Positions 32,615 to 41,491 of a stretch of 49,400 bases of DNA are shown here, piece by piece. The translations under genes and the position numbers were made by a program. Position 1 is the stretch's first letter. Every line of letters starts with the position of its first letter. Source of the DNA: Deltaproteobacteria bacterium (GTDB taxonomy: Bacteria > Desulfobacterota > Syntrophia > Syntrophales > JAAYKM01); the NCBI GenBank assembly GCA_012522415.1, contig JAAYKM010000029.1:1-49400 (forward strand), read 5' to 3'. The notes beneath the pieces were generated by a model. That model saw only the letters and a list, made by a program, of their open reading frames with translations, ran no database searches and was not told the DNA's origin.

Positions 32615-34345
32615 GTGTCTGGAATAACAACCGATGAAATAATCAAAATCTTTGAAGAAATTGCCCTGATGCTGGAGCTGAAAGGGGAGAATCCCTTCAA
32701 GGCCCGTTCCTATGAAGCGGTGGCGCGGAACCTCAAACTCCTGGAAGAGGATCTTACAGATCTGGTGGAAGAAGAAAAACTGGGGACGATCAGAGGCGTG
32801 GGGGGAGCGATCGGGAAGAAAATCGAAGAACTCGTCAGGACGGGGCGGCTTGAGTATTATGAGCATCTGAAGGCCTCCATTCCACTGGGCCATTTCGAAA
32901 TGCTACGTATCCCCGGCCTGGGGCCGAAAAAAATCAAAACCCTTTATGATCATCTGAATATTGAGACAGTCGGGGAACTGGAATATGCCTGCAAGGAAAA
33001 CCGTTTGATCGAACTATCGGGATTTGGTCGTAAAACCCAGGCGAAGATCCTGGAAGGCATCCGGCATATGCGGCGATACCGGGAGCGGCGGCTTTATCCG
33101 GAAGTCATTGGTGAAGGTACGGAGCTTCTGAAATTTCTGGCGAGCCGTAAGGAGGTGGGCGCGGCCCGGTTGGGCGGTTCCCTGCGGCGCGGCTATGAAA
33201 CGGTCAAGGATATCGATCTTCTGGCCATGTCACAGTCGCCGGGGGGCCTTGCCGATGATTTCGTTGCCCTGCCTGTCGTCGAGTCCACACTCGCCAGGGG
33301 CAAAACGAAAGTCAGCGTTGTTTTAACCTCGGGCGTCAATTGCGATCTTCGCATCGTTTCTCCGGCCGAATTCCCCTATGCCCTGCACCATTTTACAGGT
33401 AGCCGGGAACACAATGCGGCCATGCGAAGCCGGGCGAAGCAGCTCGGGTTCAAGCTGAACGAATATGGTCTCTTCCGGGGAAAGGAGAGCATTCCCTGTG
33501 AGAGTGAACGTGACATTTTCCGCACTTTGGGATTGGCCTTCATTCCGCCGGAACTACGCGAGAACATGGGCGAGATTGAAGCGGCCGAAAAGAATGAATT
33601 GCCCCGGCTGATCGAGGAAAGGGACATCCGGGGCCTTTTCCATATCCATACCCGGGCCAGTGACGGAGCCGAATCCCTGGAGACTCTGGTGAAGCTGGCA
33701 AAAGAACAAGGGTATGACTATATCGGGATCAGCGACCACAGCGGATCCGCCTTTTATCCCGGCGGCCTTTCCACGGAGGCCGTTTTGGCACAGCGTCAGC
33801 GAATTGACGAGTTGAACCTCGAACATGCTCCCTTCCGTATCTTCAAGGGCATCGAGTCGGACATACTCCCCGACGGCCGGCTTGACTATGTGAATGAGGT
33901 TCTGGCCGGATTCGATTTTGTGATTGCCGCCGTGCATTCCCATTTCGGCATGTCCGAGGCGGAAATGACCCGGCGGATCGTCAAGGCCCTGATGAACCCG
34001 TTTACCACCATTCTCGCCCACCCGACCGGACGCCTGCTTTTGGCCCGTGAGGCTTATCAGGTGAATATGACCGAGGTGATCGACGCCGCGGCCGAGGGGG
34101 GGAAGGTGCTGGAATTGAATATCAACCCCGAACGCCTGGATCTCGACTGGCGCAACTGCATCGTCGCCAGACGTAAAGGGGTGAAAATTGCCCTTGGGAG
34201 CGATATCCACCATCGGGAAGCCTTCGGTTATTTGCCTCTGGGAATCAAGATCGCCCGCAAGGGCTGGATCGGGGCACAGGACTGTATCAACACCTTGTCC
34301 GCACCGGAGGTCGCCCAATTTCTGGCCCGGATGAAAACGCGATAA
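32615..34345 (+). CDS. polX: PolX: family X DNA polymerase with C-terminal PHP exonuclease domain
   Basis: About 576 residues. N-terminal helix-hairpin-helix region (RIPGLGPKKIKTLYDHL, about 100-116), nucleotidyltransferase palm with GGSLRRGYETVKDIDLLA (catalytic Asp pair DID, about 205-207), and from about 345 a PHP domain with metal ligands HIHTRASDGAESL, GISDHSG, AVHSHFG, AHPTGRLL and GSDIHHREAF. This is the standard bacterial PolX layout for base-excision gap filling with 3'-5' exonuclease activity. GTG at 32615 with TGAGG five bases upstream is preferred over an ATG at 32534 that adds a non-conserved leader. It is convergent with the next gene. Confidence 0.93.
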   Translation: MSGITTDEIIKIFEEIALMLELKGENPFKARSYEAVARNLKLLEEDLTDLVEEEKLGTIRGVGGAIGKKIEELVRTGRLEYYEHLKASIPLGHFEMLRIPGLGPKKIKTLYDHLNIETVGELEYACKENRLIELSGFGRKTQAKILEGIRHMRRYRERRLYPEVIGEGTELLKFLASRKEVGAARLGGSLRRGYETVKDIDLLAMSQSPGGLADDFVALPVVESTLARGKTKVSVVLTSGVNCDLRIVSPAEFPYALHHFTGSREHNAAMRSRAKQLGFKLNEYGLFRGKESIPCESERDIFRTLGLAFIPPELRENMGEIEAAEKNELPRLIEERDIRGLFHIHTRASDGAESLETLVKLAKEQGYDYIGISDHSGSAFYPGGLSTEAVLAQRQRIDELNLEHAPFRIFKGIESDILPDGRLDYVNEVLAGFDFVIAAVHSHFGMSEAEMTRRIVKALMNPFTTILAHPTGRLLLAREAYQVNMTEVIDAAAEGGKVLELNINPERLDLDWRNCIVARRKGVKIALGSDIHHREAFGYLPLGIKIARKGWIGAQDCINTLSAPEVAQFLARMKTR

Positions 34346-34556
34346 TCCGGCGTCTGGGCGGCCGCTTCCGATTGATCGGGCTGATGATGTCCGGGAGGTG
34401 GTTTGGCGTCGGCGTGCCAAAGCCCTGGGGTATGCCGGTACAGGCAAAAGGAGACGGCTCCATAGATGACAGCCCCTGTCTCTTTCCTCATGTTTTCTGT
34501 CGAGATCTGTTTTTGGAACGACGTAAAGCGCTGCTGAAAGACACGCCGCGGTCAGC

Positions 34557-35522
34557 CTATTCAATCCAGCGGGCGTTGCCGGTCAGTTTTCGGTCCGGTT
34601 TGAACCCCAGTGCCCGGGCAGTCGTTTTGTTGATCAACAAAGAGTTCTTTTGGGGGAGGCTGACTGGAACCGCGGAGAGGGCCTTGCCACGCTCCACTTG
34701 ATCCACAATGGCCGCGGCCGCCCTTCCGACATCATAATAATTCGTGGTGACTCCAAAGAGGATTCCTTTCTTCACACAATCCTCGACGGATGCAAAGCCC
34801 GGTATTTTTGCCCTCTTCAGCGTTTTTGCGATGGCCTGGCTTTGCGAGACAATGTAGCTGTCCGAGGGGAGATAAACCGCGTCGACGTCGATGACACCCT
34901 TTTCGAGTAACCGCAGATACTTGTTCAGCCGGTCGGTTCCCGGTCTGACGGGATAAGTCTTGAGGGAAAAACCTCGTTCTATCGACACGTTGCGGATTTC
35001 TTGGATGGTTTTTGCGGAATTTGCATCCCTGGGATTGTAGAAGACGCCCAGGCTGGAGAAGTCAAGCAGGCTCAATGCCGTGTCAAGCTGTATTGCCATC
35101 GGAATAAAATGGGACGCACCACTGATATTGACGCCCGGACGGAACAGGTTCTGAACCAGACCGGATTCCGCGGGATATAGGACTGTGGTAAACACCTGAG
35201 GGGTGACGCCCTGAAAATCCTTTTTGATCATCAGGGAAACCGGTGCACCGAATGTATAAAGATACTGATAATCATTAGGGTTTAATGTTTTCAGAAGGTC
35301 CGATAGTCTGTCCAGGTTCTGATCCGCGTTGAGGGTGGTGTAGTTTGCGTGATAGCCCAGTTCCCTCAGGGCATCCCGAAATCCCCTTTCCGCGTCCGTT
35401 TCACCCCGCCACAATACAAGGGCGATATTCAGAGGCTTTTCCGCCACCGCCACAGATGCCATGACAAAGCAGACCAGGGAGAGGATAAAGAACGTCACCC
35501 TGCTAATTTTTTGAAAAACCAT
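34557..35522 (-). CDS. ABC transporter substrate-binding protein (PF04392 / TrpX-like), orphan
   Basis: 321 residues with a Sec signal peptide (cleavage near VAVAEKP). The mature part is a two-lobe type I periplasmic binding fold of the ABC_sub_bind family: NIALVLWRGETDAERGFRDA, LGYHANYTTLNADQNLD, YTFGAPVSLM, VFYNPRDANSAKTIQE and VYLPSDSYIVSQSQAI. Relatives bind tryptophan or other aromatic amino acids, but many members are uncharacterised. The usual permease and ATPase genes are absent on both sides, so it may serve a transporter elsewhere or act as a sensor input. No lipobox. Confidence 0.85.
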   Translation of the reverse strand: MVFQKISRVTFFILSLVCFVMASVAVAEKPLNIALVLWRGETDAERGFRDALRELGYHANYTTLNADQNLDRLSDLLKTLNPNDYQYLYTFGAPVSLMIKKDFQGVTPQVFTTVLYPAESGLVQNLFRPGVNISGASHFIPMAIQLDTALSLLDFSSLGVFYNPRDANSAKTIQEIRNVSIERGFSLKTYPVRPGTDRLNKYLRLLEKGVIDVDAVYLPSDSYIVSQSQAIAKTLKRAKIPGFASVEDCVKKGILFGVTTNYYDVGRAAAAIVDQVERGKALSAVPVSLPQKNSLLINKTTARALGFKPDRKLTGNARWIE

Positions 35523-35624
35523 GACTCATTCCTCAAGTAAGATGGGCCGTGTTACGGTACAACCATGATCGGGTCCATCCTTTTCCGGTCGCGCATCACC
35601 CCGTAACGTATGTGTAAGAAAAAG

Positions 35625-36587
35625 TCAGATCGCCTCAATCGTCGAGGGGGGCTTGGTGGCGATGTTGTAAGTAACGCTGACCACCCCGGGAATATCTGAT
35701 GTAATTTCCCGGGCCAAGGCATCCAGAATATCGAAGGAAAGGCGCGTCGGTGTCGCCGTACGGGCGTCGATGCTGTCCCAGCAACGGACTTCAATCTGCA
35801 TGCCGAATTCCCGTTTCCCATCACGCATGCCCGTGACGCGATCTTCATGCAGAATGGCGAGGTATTGGAATGCGTCGATTCCTTTGAGGTGCTTTTCGAC
35901 GATAATTGTCGCCCGGCGAAGCGTTTCAATCTTATCCGGCGTGACTTCCCCGATGATTCGTGTGGCCAGAGCGGGACCCGGGAAGGGAATCCGGGTGAAC
36001 AACTCCGAAGGCAGGCCCAGCGCCTTGCCGACGGCCCGGACACCGTCCTTTCTCAACCGTAGCAGGGGCTCGATGATTTTGTATCCGAAAGCCGCCTGCG
36101 GATCGATGCCGAGTTGTACAAACACATTGTGTTGGCGTTTGATGCCCGCTACGGTTTCATCCACGTCGGTGAGGATCGTGCCCTGGAGAAGATACCGGGC
36201 ACCGCTTTCCCTGACGACACGCCCGAAGACGTTTCTATAAAAAGTCTGGGTTACGGCTTCGCGCTTTTCCTCTGGATCAGTCAGTCCCTTGAGGGCGGCG
36301 AAAAATTCGGCTTTTGCGTCACAGACTTCGACGGGTACCCCCAGGCTGCGAAAAAAACCGACTACCTGCTCGGCTTCCCCGGCCCGCATGACACCGTTGT
36401 CAACAAAAATGGAGCGCAGGCGTTTCCCCAGGGCGCGATGCCCGATCATGGTGACTACCGATGAATCGACGCCTCCTGAGAGGGCGTTGATGGCGATGCC
36501 GTCCCCGACAACATCCTGAATTTCCTTGACGCGTTCATCGATGAAACGGTCTGCGTCCAGTGACTGCAGGGTAATTTCCTGAACCAT
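35625..36587 (-). CDS. guaA: GMP synthase ATP-pyrophosphatase subunit, stand-alone
   Basis: 320 residues equal to the C-terminal two domains of GMP synthase: the N-type ATP pyrophosphatase P-loop SGGVDSS (residues 37-43), FVDNGVMRAGEAEQV, GTILTDVDE and the dimerisation domain (EFGMQIEVRCWDSIDARTAT and TKPPSTIEAI; canonical end is KPPGTIEWE). The glutaminase domain of normal bacterial GuaA is absent, and no glutaminase gene is adjacent. It either works with a separate GATase subunit as in archaea or with free ammonia, or is a paralogue with another substrate. GGAGGATATCTC precedes the ATG. A long leader starts at the promoter near 36800. Confidence 0.85.
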   Translation of the reverse strand: MVQEITLQSLDADRFIDERVKEIQDVVGDGIAINALSGGVDSSVVTMIGHRALGKRLRSIFVDNGVMRAGEAEQVVGFFRSLGVPVEVCDAKAEFFAALKGLTDPEEKREAVTQTFYRNVFGRVVRESGARYLLQGTILTDVDETVAGIKRQHNVFVQLGIDPQAAFGYKIIEPLLRLRKDGVRAVGKALGLPSELFTRIPFPGPALATRIIGEVTPDKIETLRRATIIVEKHLKGIDAFQYLAILHEDRVTGMRDGKREFGMQIEVRCWDSIDARTATPTRLSFDILDALAREITSDIPGVVSVTYNIATKPPSTIEAI

Positions 36588-36928
36588 GAGATATCCTCCT
36601 TCGGGATGGCTTCTGATTTATTTTCTCTTTCCGAAATATGGAAGACCCGTCGTCCGGTGTTTTTGCAGCGGACCCCACATCGGCGACGGCGAGAGAGACG
36701 ATTTTGATATTCACGCGGCGTTTCGAAAAGTTGTCTTTATATTCAATATATTTATAAATATGGTGCATTATTCCGGACGGTCATCATAGGGCTATGGTGT
36801 GAAATCTATATGGTAAGTCATCTGTGGTGTCAAGTGCTTCTCCGAAGGAGGATGCTTTTTCAAGACAGCATATTCAATCGCCCCCTTCGATGTCTATGAC
36901 CTCGAGGTTTTGTTCCCGGGTAAAATTT
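36588..36928. other. 341-base region holding the guaA-like leader
   Basis: Contains the promoter described separately and a leader of about 210 bases with an AT-rich palindromic stretch (TATTTATAAATA, about 36744-36755) and a GTCCG / CGGAC hairpin. It does not match the purine riboswitch consensus. No gene was seen. Confidence 0.45.
36805..36833 (-). promoter_or_regulatory. sigma-70 promoter upstream of the GMP synthase subunit gene
   Basis: On the minus strand TTGACA (36833-36828), 17-base spacer, TATAGA (36810-36805): a perfect -35 and a good -10 at ideal spacing. The start would be near 36798, giving a leader of about 210 bases. Confidence 0.7.
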
Positions 36929-38323
36929 TTAATGTCCGTACCGCTGAAGATATTTGGTCGAGAATCTTTCCGCAGGGAAGCCCACATTGAACTTTCGGAA
37001 GGGGAGATCGATGTGCCAGGGGGAGGCGTGGTCCCTTTGGTGATCGTAGGTATAAAAATCCGTCTCGTAGTGGGAATAAAGGTCAAGGACCCTGCCGTTT
37101 CCGTATCCGTAGAAATAATTTTGTGTCGTCTTCCAGAGTTTGCCCTCCAGGTCATAGGCGTCGGCCAGACCGCTCTTCCAGTTTCCGCCCATGGACCAGA
37201 GAACCTTCTTGCTGTACACGGGGCAGTCCTTTCTGGTTTTGGGTGTTGCCTCGATTACATGGACATTGGGCCACAGACGCCAGTTCATTCGGGGGAATTT
37301 TTCTCCCACCGTCGTCGGATGACGACGCTGCGTCGCCCGGTTTTCTGTTATAAAGTCCGTTGAAAAAAGCGTGGTCAGCTTGGGCTGAACATGAATGAGC
37401 TTCCAATCCCAGCGGGCGATGGGAACGTCCAGTGTACGAAAATCCCCGATTGATGAATCTGAACCGACAAAGGCGTCGAAACGCTGGCCGCTCGTGACAC
37501 GGCGGATTCGTCTCATCATGGGAATGTAAGTAAATGAATCATCCGGTCTGTTCTGGTCGTTGAAGCGGTAGGTCAGGTTGCCGTAGCCTTGCAAATCGGC
37601 CGGAGTTTGTACATAAACAAGTTCCTTGAAAAAGATACTCTCCATTTTTGTGTCATAAACGGGTTTTGGAGAGAGGGTTTCCCTGCTGGTGAGAAAAATC
37701 CTATCCCAGGACATTTCAACGACTCGCTCCCGCTTTCCTTTGCTGTTTACAAAAAACATGTTAACCCAGTCGTGGGTAAAGTCGTCGCCGTCATAGGTGT
37801 TTATCTGGTTGTACCAGGCCTTCAGACCCGCCTGGGGATCCTTCGGGTCCACCGTGAAGAAGGGAATGCCGCCGGTCCACCACCTGCCGCCCTTCGTTTT
37901 CAGATTCCCGTCGGGGGTGATGACCGCCTGTCCGGCGTTCGCCTTGGTCACGGCGGCGAAAGCCTTGGGAACGGGCCAGGGCTTGTAGTCGGCAATGACC
38001 ATCTCCATGCCCCGTTTCACCATCTCGTAAATGCCCGGACTGGTCAGGGCGATCAGCTCGTTCTTCATACTGTCCACATTGTTCTTGTTGATGACCATGC
38101 CCACCTTGATTTTCCCGTTCGAAAGCCTCTCCACCTCGCTGGGAGGAAGCTTCATGGGCATACCCGTAAAATCAAATTTCTCGGGATGCCGCTCAAATCC
38201 GACGTAACCGGCCAATCGGGCTTGCTGATCGGTTAAGGCGCCGGCGGGCAAAGGCCATACCGACGTAATAAACAAAGCCAGGACGAGCAACCTCCGCAGC
38301 GGGGTCATTCCGTTTTTCTGCAT
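36929..38323 (-). CDS. DUF1329 periplasmic protein, copy 2 (orphan)
   Basis: About 464 residues. Signal peptide with hydrophobic core (RRLLVLALFITSVW) and cleavage near PAGA, then the same mature layout as copy 1 at 9947-11347: LTDQQARLAGYVGFE at the start, RFSTKYLQRYGH at the end. Most of the sequence differs at many synonymous sites, but residues about 63-185 and a second block near 330-385 are almost identical to copy 1 at the DNA level. It stands alone, without DUF1302, YCF48 or RND genes, and has its own promoter and inverted repeat. ATG at 38323 with AGAGGAA seven bases upstream is preferred to a TTG at 38329. Confidence 0.88.
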   Translation of the reverse strand: MQKNGMTPLRRLLVLALFITSVWPLPAGALTDQQARLAGYVGFERHPEKFDFTGMPMKLPPSEVERLSNGKIKVGMVINKNNVDSMKNELIALTSPGIYEMVKRGMEMVIADYKPWPVPKAFAAVTKANAGQAVITPDGNLKTKGGRWWTGGIPFFTVDPKDPQAGLKAWYNQINTYDGDDFTHDWVNMFFVNSKGKRERVVEMSWDRIFLTSRETLSPKPVYDTKMESIFFKELVYVQTPADLQGYGNLTYRFNDQNRPDDSFTYIPMMRRIRRVTSGQRFDAFVGSDSSIGDFRTLDVPIARWDWKLIHVQPKLTTLFSTDFITENRATQRRHPTTVGEKFPRMNWRLWPNVHVIEATPKTRKDCPVYSKKVLWSMGGNWKSGLADAYDLEGKLWKTTQNYFYGYGNGRVLDLYSHYETDFYTYDHQRDHASPWHIDLPFRKFNVGFPAERFSTKYLQRYGH

Positions 38324-38346
38324 AATCAAATTCCTCTGGAGAGGCG

Positions 38347-38375
38347 ATAAAACAAAACTTGATCCGTCTTGTCAA
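38347..38375 (-). promoter_or_regulatory. promoter of DUF1329 copy 2
   Basis: TTGACA (38375-38370), 17-base spacer and TTTTAT (38352-38347) on the minus strand, about 25 bases upstream of the start codon. The short leader holds only the ribosome binding site. Confidence 0.6.
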
Positions 38376-38383
38376 GCATATCT

Positions 38384-38402
38384 TGCCGATGCGGCATCGG
38401 CA
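38384..38402. promoter_or_regulatory. perfect 8-bp inverted repeat upstream of the DUF1329 copy 2 promoter
   Basis: TGCCGATG-CGG-CATCGGCA, exact 8-base arms with a 3-base spacer, placed 8 bases upstream of the -35 hexamer. Position fits an activator or dual-function binding site. The binding protein is unknown and the same sequence was not found upstream of the 4.7-11.5 kb cluster. Confidence 0.6.
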
Positions 38403-38644
38403 TGACAGGGACAGGCGTTTCACCGCCCTTGCCGGGTTCATCCATGATCTATGGTGCGTTCACGATATGAAGGGGAGATGCGGGGTTGGGTTATCCAGAT
38501 ACGGGTACCTGTACGGGCCGTCCCTTTTCCGGGTCCGCCCAGACGGGAGACAACAGATAAGTTTGCCTGCTGTCGCGGTGTTTTCCCTTTGGAAGGTTAT
38601 CATCAATTTCATTGAGACAGATCCGGAATTTTAAAGCGGGCTTC
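38403..38644. other. region with no recognised gene
   Basis: About 240 bases between the inverted repeat and the end of the GroES-like gene, making up most of a 321-base gap. No conserved frame, tRNA or terminator was recognised. Confidence 0.35.
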
Positions 38645-38944
38645 CTACGTATCGTCCCCATGAAGATCAGGTTGTTTTTCTTCGGCGAGTGTCACTTCGT
38701 CTTCTCTGAGGATCTTGAGAACTTTCCCGAAAAGCAGAAGGTCCTGTCCCGCCGTTTGGTCGAAAACAACCTCGTCTCCCGGTTTGAACATCGTGACTTT
38801 GTCTCCCACGGAGAGAATCTTTCCGGATCCGGCTATACCGATGCCCTCCCGGAGATCGGTGATGCCTTCCAGGAGTTTCGGTTGGATCACGACCTTGTCT
38901 TCATCCTTGCCTCGCTCTTCTGTGTTGATGAATCTTTCCCTCAA
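38645..38944 (-). CDS. GroES-like (Cpn10 fold) protein, divergent
   Basis: 99 residues. The core resembles co-chaperonin 10: GKILSVGDKVTMFKPGDEVVFDQTAGQDLLLFGKVLKILREDEV aligns in outline with the GKVVAVG...VKVGDKVLF...G...ILREDDIL pattern of GroES, quoted here only as an outline. The first about 20 residues are charged and lack the usual R-P-L-x-D-R-V-L-V strand, and the mobile loop for GroEL is short. No groEL is nearby, so it may be a paralogue. It starts at TTG 38944 with GGAGGG about nine bases upstream; the ATG in that stretch runs into a stop. Confidence 0.6.
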   Translation of the reverse strand: MRERFINTEERGKDEDKVVIQPKLLEGITDLREGIGIAGSGKILSVGDKVTMFKPGDEVVFDQTAGQDLLLFGKVLKILREDEVTLAEEKQPDLHGDDT

Positions 38945-39179
38945 CGTTTCATCCCTCCTTTTTTATATGAAGCCGTGGCTCGCTTGAGACGACTAACCAA
39001 TACGTTACAGACAATATCCGTCCATTCAAACCGGGGGTCAAGATCTAATGTATTTATGCATGGCTTCCGGTGAATTTTCCTCTGGCAAATCACCGGGAAA
39101 TAACACATCCTTCGGCTCGTCCAGCCACGCCGGCCAGGGGACCTGGCAGGGAGATCGGGGAATGAAATCTTAAGCCGGG

Positions 39180-39581
39180 TCAATTTTTTTTCAGGATGTC
39201 CCTGATTTCAGCAAGCAGGCTTTCCTGCCTGGTTGGTTCGGGGGGAGGCGCCGGCGCTTCTTCCTTTTTCTTCTGCATGGCGTTCATGGCTTTGATCACC
39301 ATGAAGATGGCAAAGGCAATAATCACGAAATCGACAACAGACTGGATGAACTTACCGTAGCTCAACGTCACCGCCGGCACATCCCCGGCGGCCTGCTTGA
39401 GGGTAATCGCCAGATTGGAAAAATCGACGCCGCCGATCATGAGACCAACGGGGGGCATGATGACATCGGCGACGAATGAAGAGACGATTTTTCCAAAAGC
39501 ACCACCGATAATAATACCGACGGCCATGTCCACCACGTTTCCTCTCATGGCAAAAGTCTTGAATTCTTGGATCACGCTCAT
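39180..39581 (-). CDS. mscL: large-conductance mechanosensitive channel
   Basis: 133 residues with the complete MscL pattern: cytoplasmic N-terminal helix ([18 protein letters not shown]), first transmembrane helix with [19 protein letters not shown], a periplasmic loop, second helix ([18 protein letters not shown]), and the C-terminal bundle ending [12 protein letters not shown]. Pentameric tension-gated channel in the inner membrane that relieves osmotic downshock. GGAGG precedes the ATG. The linker is rich in Pro and Ala. Confidence 0.96.
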   Translation of the reverse strand: MSVIQEFKTFAMRGNVVDMAVGIIIGGAFGKIVSSFVADVIMPPVGLMIGGVDFSNLAITLKQAAGDVPAVTLSYGKFIQSVVDFVIIAFAIFMVIKAMNAMQKKKEEAPAPPPEPTRQESLLAEIRDILKKN

Positions 39582-39769
39582 TTGGACTCCTCCTTATTTT
39601 CTAGTCGTTCGATGATGAATGTCAGGGGGTGACCGTAAATCGAAGCCACCGGTCTCCCGGGCATAGTTTGGTCCTTACATGACTTATTGTTTAAGGATTC
39701 TGGCCATGCCCACTGAGGCGGTTTGGGTACCCCCGATGCAGAATTCTATTACTACCAAACCGTTTTCAA

Positions 39770-39798
39770 GTCAAAGACAAGGAGGCACAGATTCCTCC
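39770..39798 (-). terminator. possible terminator after the GGDEF gene
   Basis: On the minus strand GGAGG (39798-39794) and CCTCC (39785-39781) form a short stem with 8-base loop, followed by TTGTCTTTGACT. Weak but well placed after the operon. Confidence 0.45.
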
Positions 39799-39853
39799 AT
39801 TCCAGCTCGACGGCAGCATTGAAGTATTGAAGGGAGAGTTGGACTGACGTCGA

Positions 39854-41491
39854 TCAGGTATTTCCGGTTTCAACGAGGCGAAGAACCACACGGTTTCGTC
39901 CCTGCCTCTTGGCCTCGTACAATGCGGTATCGGCCGCGCGAAACAGCGCCATACTGGACATACCAACCGCCTGGAAGGCCTCGATTTGTGCGACGCCTAG
40001 GCTCAGGGTCACGGTGGAGGCGATCCCCGAATCCTCGTGGGGGATAGCGTATTCCGCAATCGCCGTCCGGATTTTTTCCGCGACATGCAGGGCGCCTTTT
40101 GTCCTCGTTCCGGGAAGTATGACCGCGAATTCCTCCCCGCCGTAGCGGGCGACGAAGTCTCCGGGCCGCAGGGCCGTTTGTTTGATAACCCGGGCGATCG
40201 TTTGCAGGCATATATCCCCTTCCTTATGGCCGTACCGGTCGTTGTATTTTTTGAAGAAATCGATGTCGCAGACAATCAGCGACAGAGGGTTGCCATTGCG
40301 CAGCATCCTTTTCCATTCGATTTCCAGGTGTTCATCGTAGGCACGACGGTTGGCGATTCCGGTCAGGGAGTCTGTTGTGGAAAGCCGGTAAAGGTCCTCG
40401 TTGGCCTTTCTCAGCATGTCCTGGGCCCGGGTGAGTTTCTCGTAGTCCTGGGCATTTTCAACCGAGAGCTCACAGACTTCGGCAATGGACAGGGCCAGGT
40501 TCAAGTAATGATCGATATAGCGGGGAAACGCGATCTCTTCCACTGCGACCACCCCCCTGGTTTCCCCGCGACGGGTGATACGCACCAGAAACCCCTTTTC
40601 TGTCTCCATATAGCCCCCGGCCCCGTTGAAAGCGGCCATTCTCTTTTTCATCGTTTCCGTTTCCGCCGCATCCACCGCCTCTTCCGGCCGGATCCAGAGC
40701 CTGTCCGGTAAACCGTCCCGAAAACTCAGATAACAGACCCTCCGCGGCGCAAAAAGAAAGCTGTAAACGTCCAGCATCGCTTCAATGGCTCCGGCTTCGG
40801 TTACGATTCGGGCCAGGTTGGCTATGAGATCTATGGTCATGGCATATGTGGCGGTCTGTTTTCTGATTTCACTGATTTCCGCCTCGGCCCTTTCCTCCTG
40901 CAACGTCATTTGCCCTGTCAGGAAGGCTCTTGTAAAAAGCAGACGGAGCGACGCAATACCCGTGAACTGAACTTCGAAAGGTTTGCCCAGATATCCGGTG
41001 AAAGCCCGCAGGTGCTCCGGCCCTCGGTCGTCGACACCCGTGTCGAGAAGAACGATTTTTTTTGTGGTCTCTCCGAACATGTCCCGCGCCGTTTTCCTGT
41101 CCAGGCCGAAACGTTTCATATTGTCGGGCCAGTCGGCCAGCCATCCGGATGTCGTCAGATAAGCGCCCCCGTCCAGGCAGCGGTTGATCAGGAAGGAGTC
41201 GGCAACCATCTGGAAGCAGTTCTCCAGTCGATGGACCTGAATATCGTAATCATTCGAGATAAATTCGGAAAGACCCTTCAGACAGGGGCCACCAAAAATT
41301 TCAAACCGCCCGGTGTTACCGGAGGCGGTCGCCCATTCCACGATTTCCTCCCGCCCCAGTGGCGGCCGTCCGCATCGGGCGGGAAAGGCCGTCACGGAGA
41401 CGTTACCCAGCTTCTCCACCGCGAGCGCTGCCTCCGCTTCCTTCAGAAAATGTTCGCAGACGCCGAAGGTCGTTGTCATTTTAGAGGACAT
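39854..41491 (-). CDS. DUF1638-GAF-GGDEF diguanylate cyclase
   Basis: 545 residues. N-terminal about 205 residues fit DUF1638 (GPCLKGL, AYLTTSGWLADW, KIVLLDTGVDD), a domain otherwise found with corrinoid methyl-transfer genes in anaerobes. A GAF-like sensory region follows (about 220-365), then a GGDEF domain (about 385-540) with TTDSLTGIANRRAYDE, CDIDFFKKYND and the active-site RYGGEEF (about 449). A RxxD inhibitory site (RPGD) lies five residues before GGEEF, so the enzyme should make cyclic-di-GMP with product inhibition. No transmembrane helix is evident: a cytoplasmic sensor. Its ATG overlaps the stop of the UroD-like gene by one base (TGATG). The signal is inferred to be a corrinoid- or methyl-transfer-related state. 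Confidence 0.85.
   Translation of the reverse strand: MSSKMTTTFGVCEHFLKEAEAALAVEKLGNVSVTAFPARCGRPPLGREEIVEWATASGNTGRFEIFGGPCLKGLSEFISNDYDIQVHRLENCFQMVADSFLINRCLDGGAYLTTSGWLADWPDNMKRFGLDRKTARDMFGETTKKIVLLDTGVDDRGPEHLRAFTGYLGKPFEVQFTGIASLRLLFTRAFLTGQMTLQEERAEAEISEIRKQTATYAMTIDLIANLARIVTEAGAIEAMLDVYSFLFAPRRVCYLSFRDGLPDRLWIRPEEAVDAAETETMKKRMAAFNGAGGYMETEKGFLVRITRRGETRGVVAVEEIAFPRYIDHYLNLALSIAEVCELSVENAQDYEKLTRAQDMLRKANEDLYRLSTTDSLTGIANRRAYDEHLEIEWKRMLRNGNPLSLIVCDIDFFKKYNDRYGHKEGDICLQTIARVIKQTALRPGDFVARYGGEEFAVILPGTRTKGALHVAEKIRTAIAEYAIPHEDSGIASTVTLSLGVAQIEAFQAVGMSSMALFRAADTALYEAKRQGRNRVVLRLVETGNT

Noticed and set aside
36588-36798. Purine riboswitch in the leader of the GMP synthetase subunit gene
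   Set aside because: The conserved junction sequences and the two kissing-loop hairpins could not be found.
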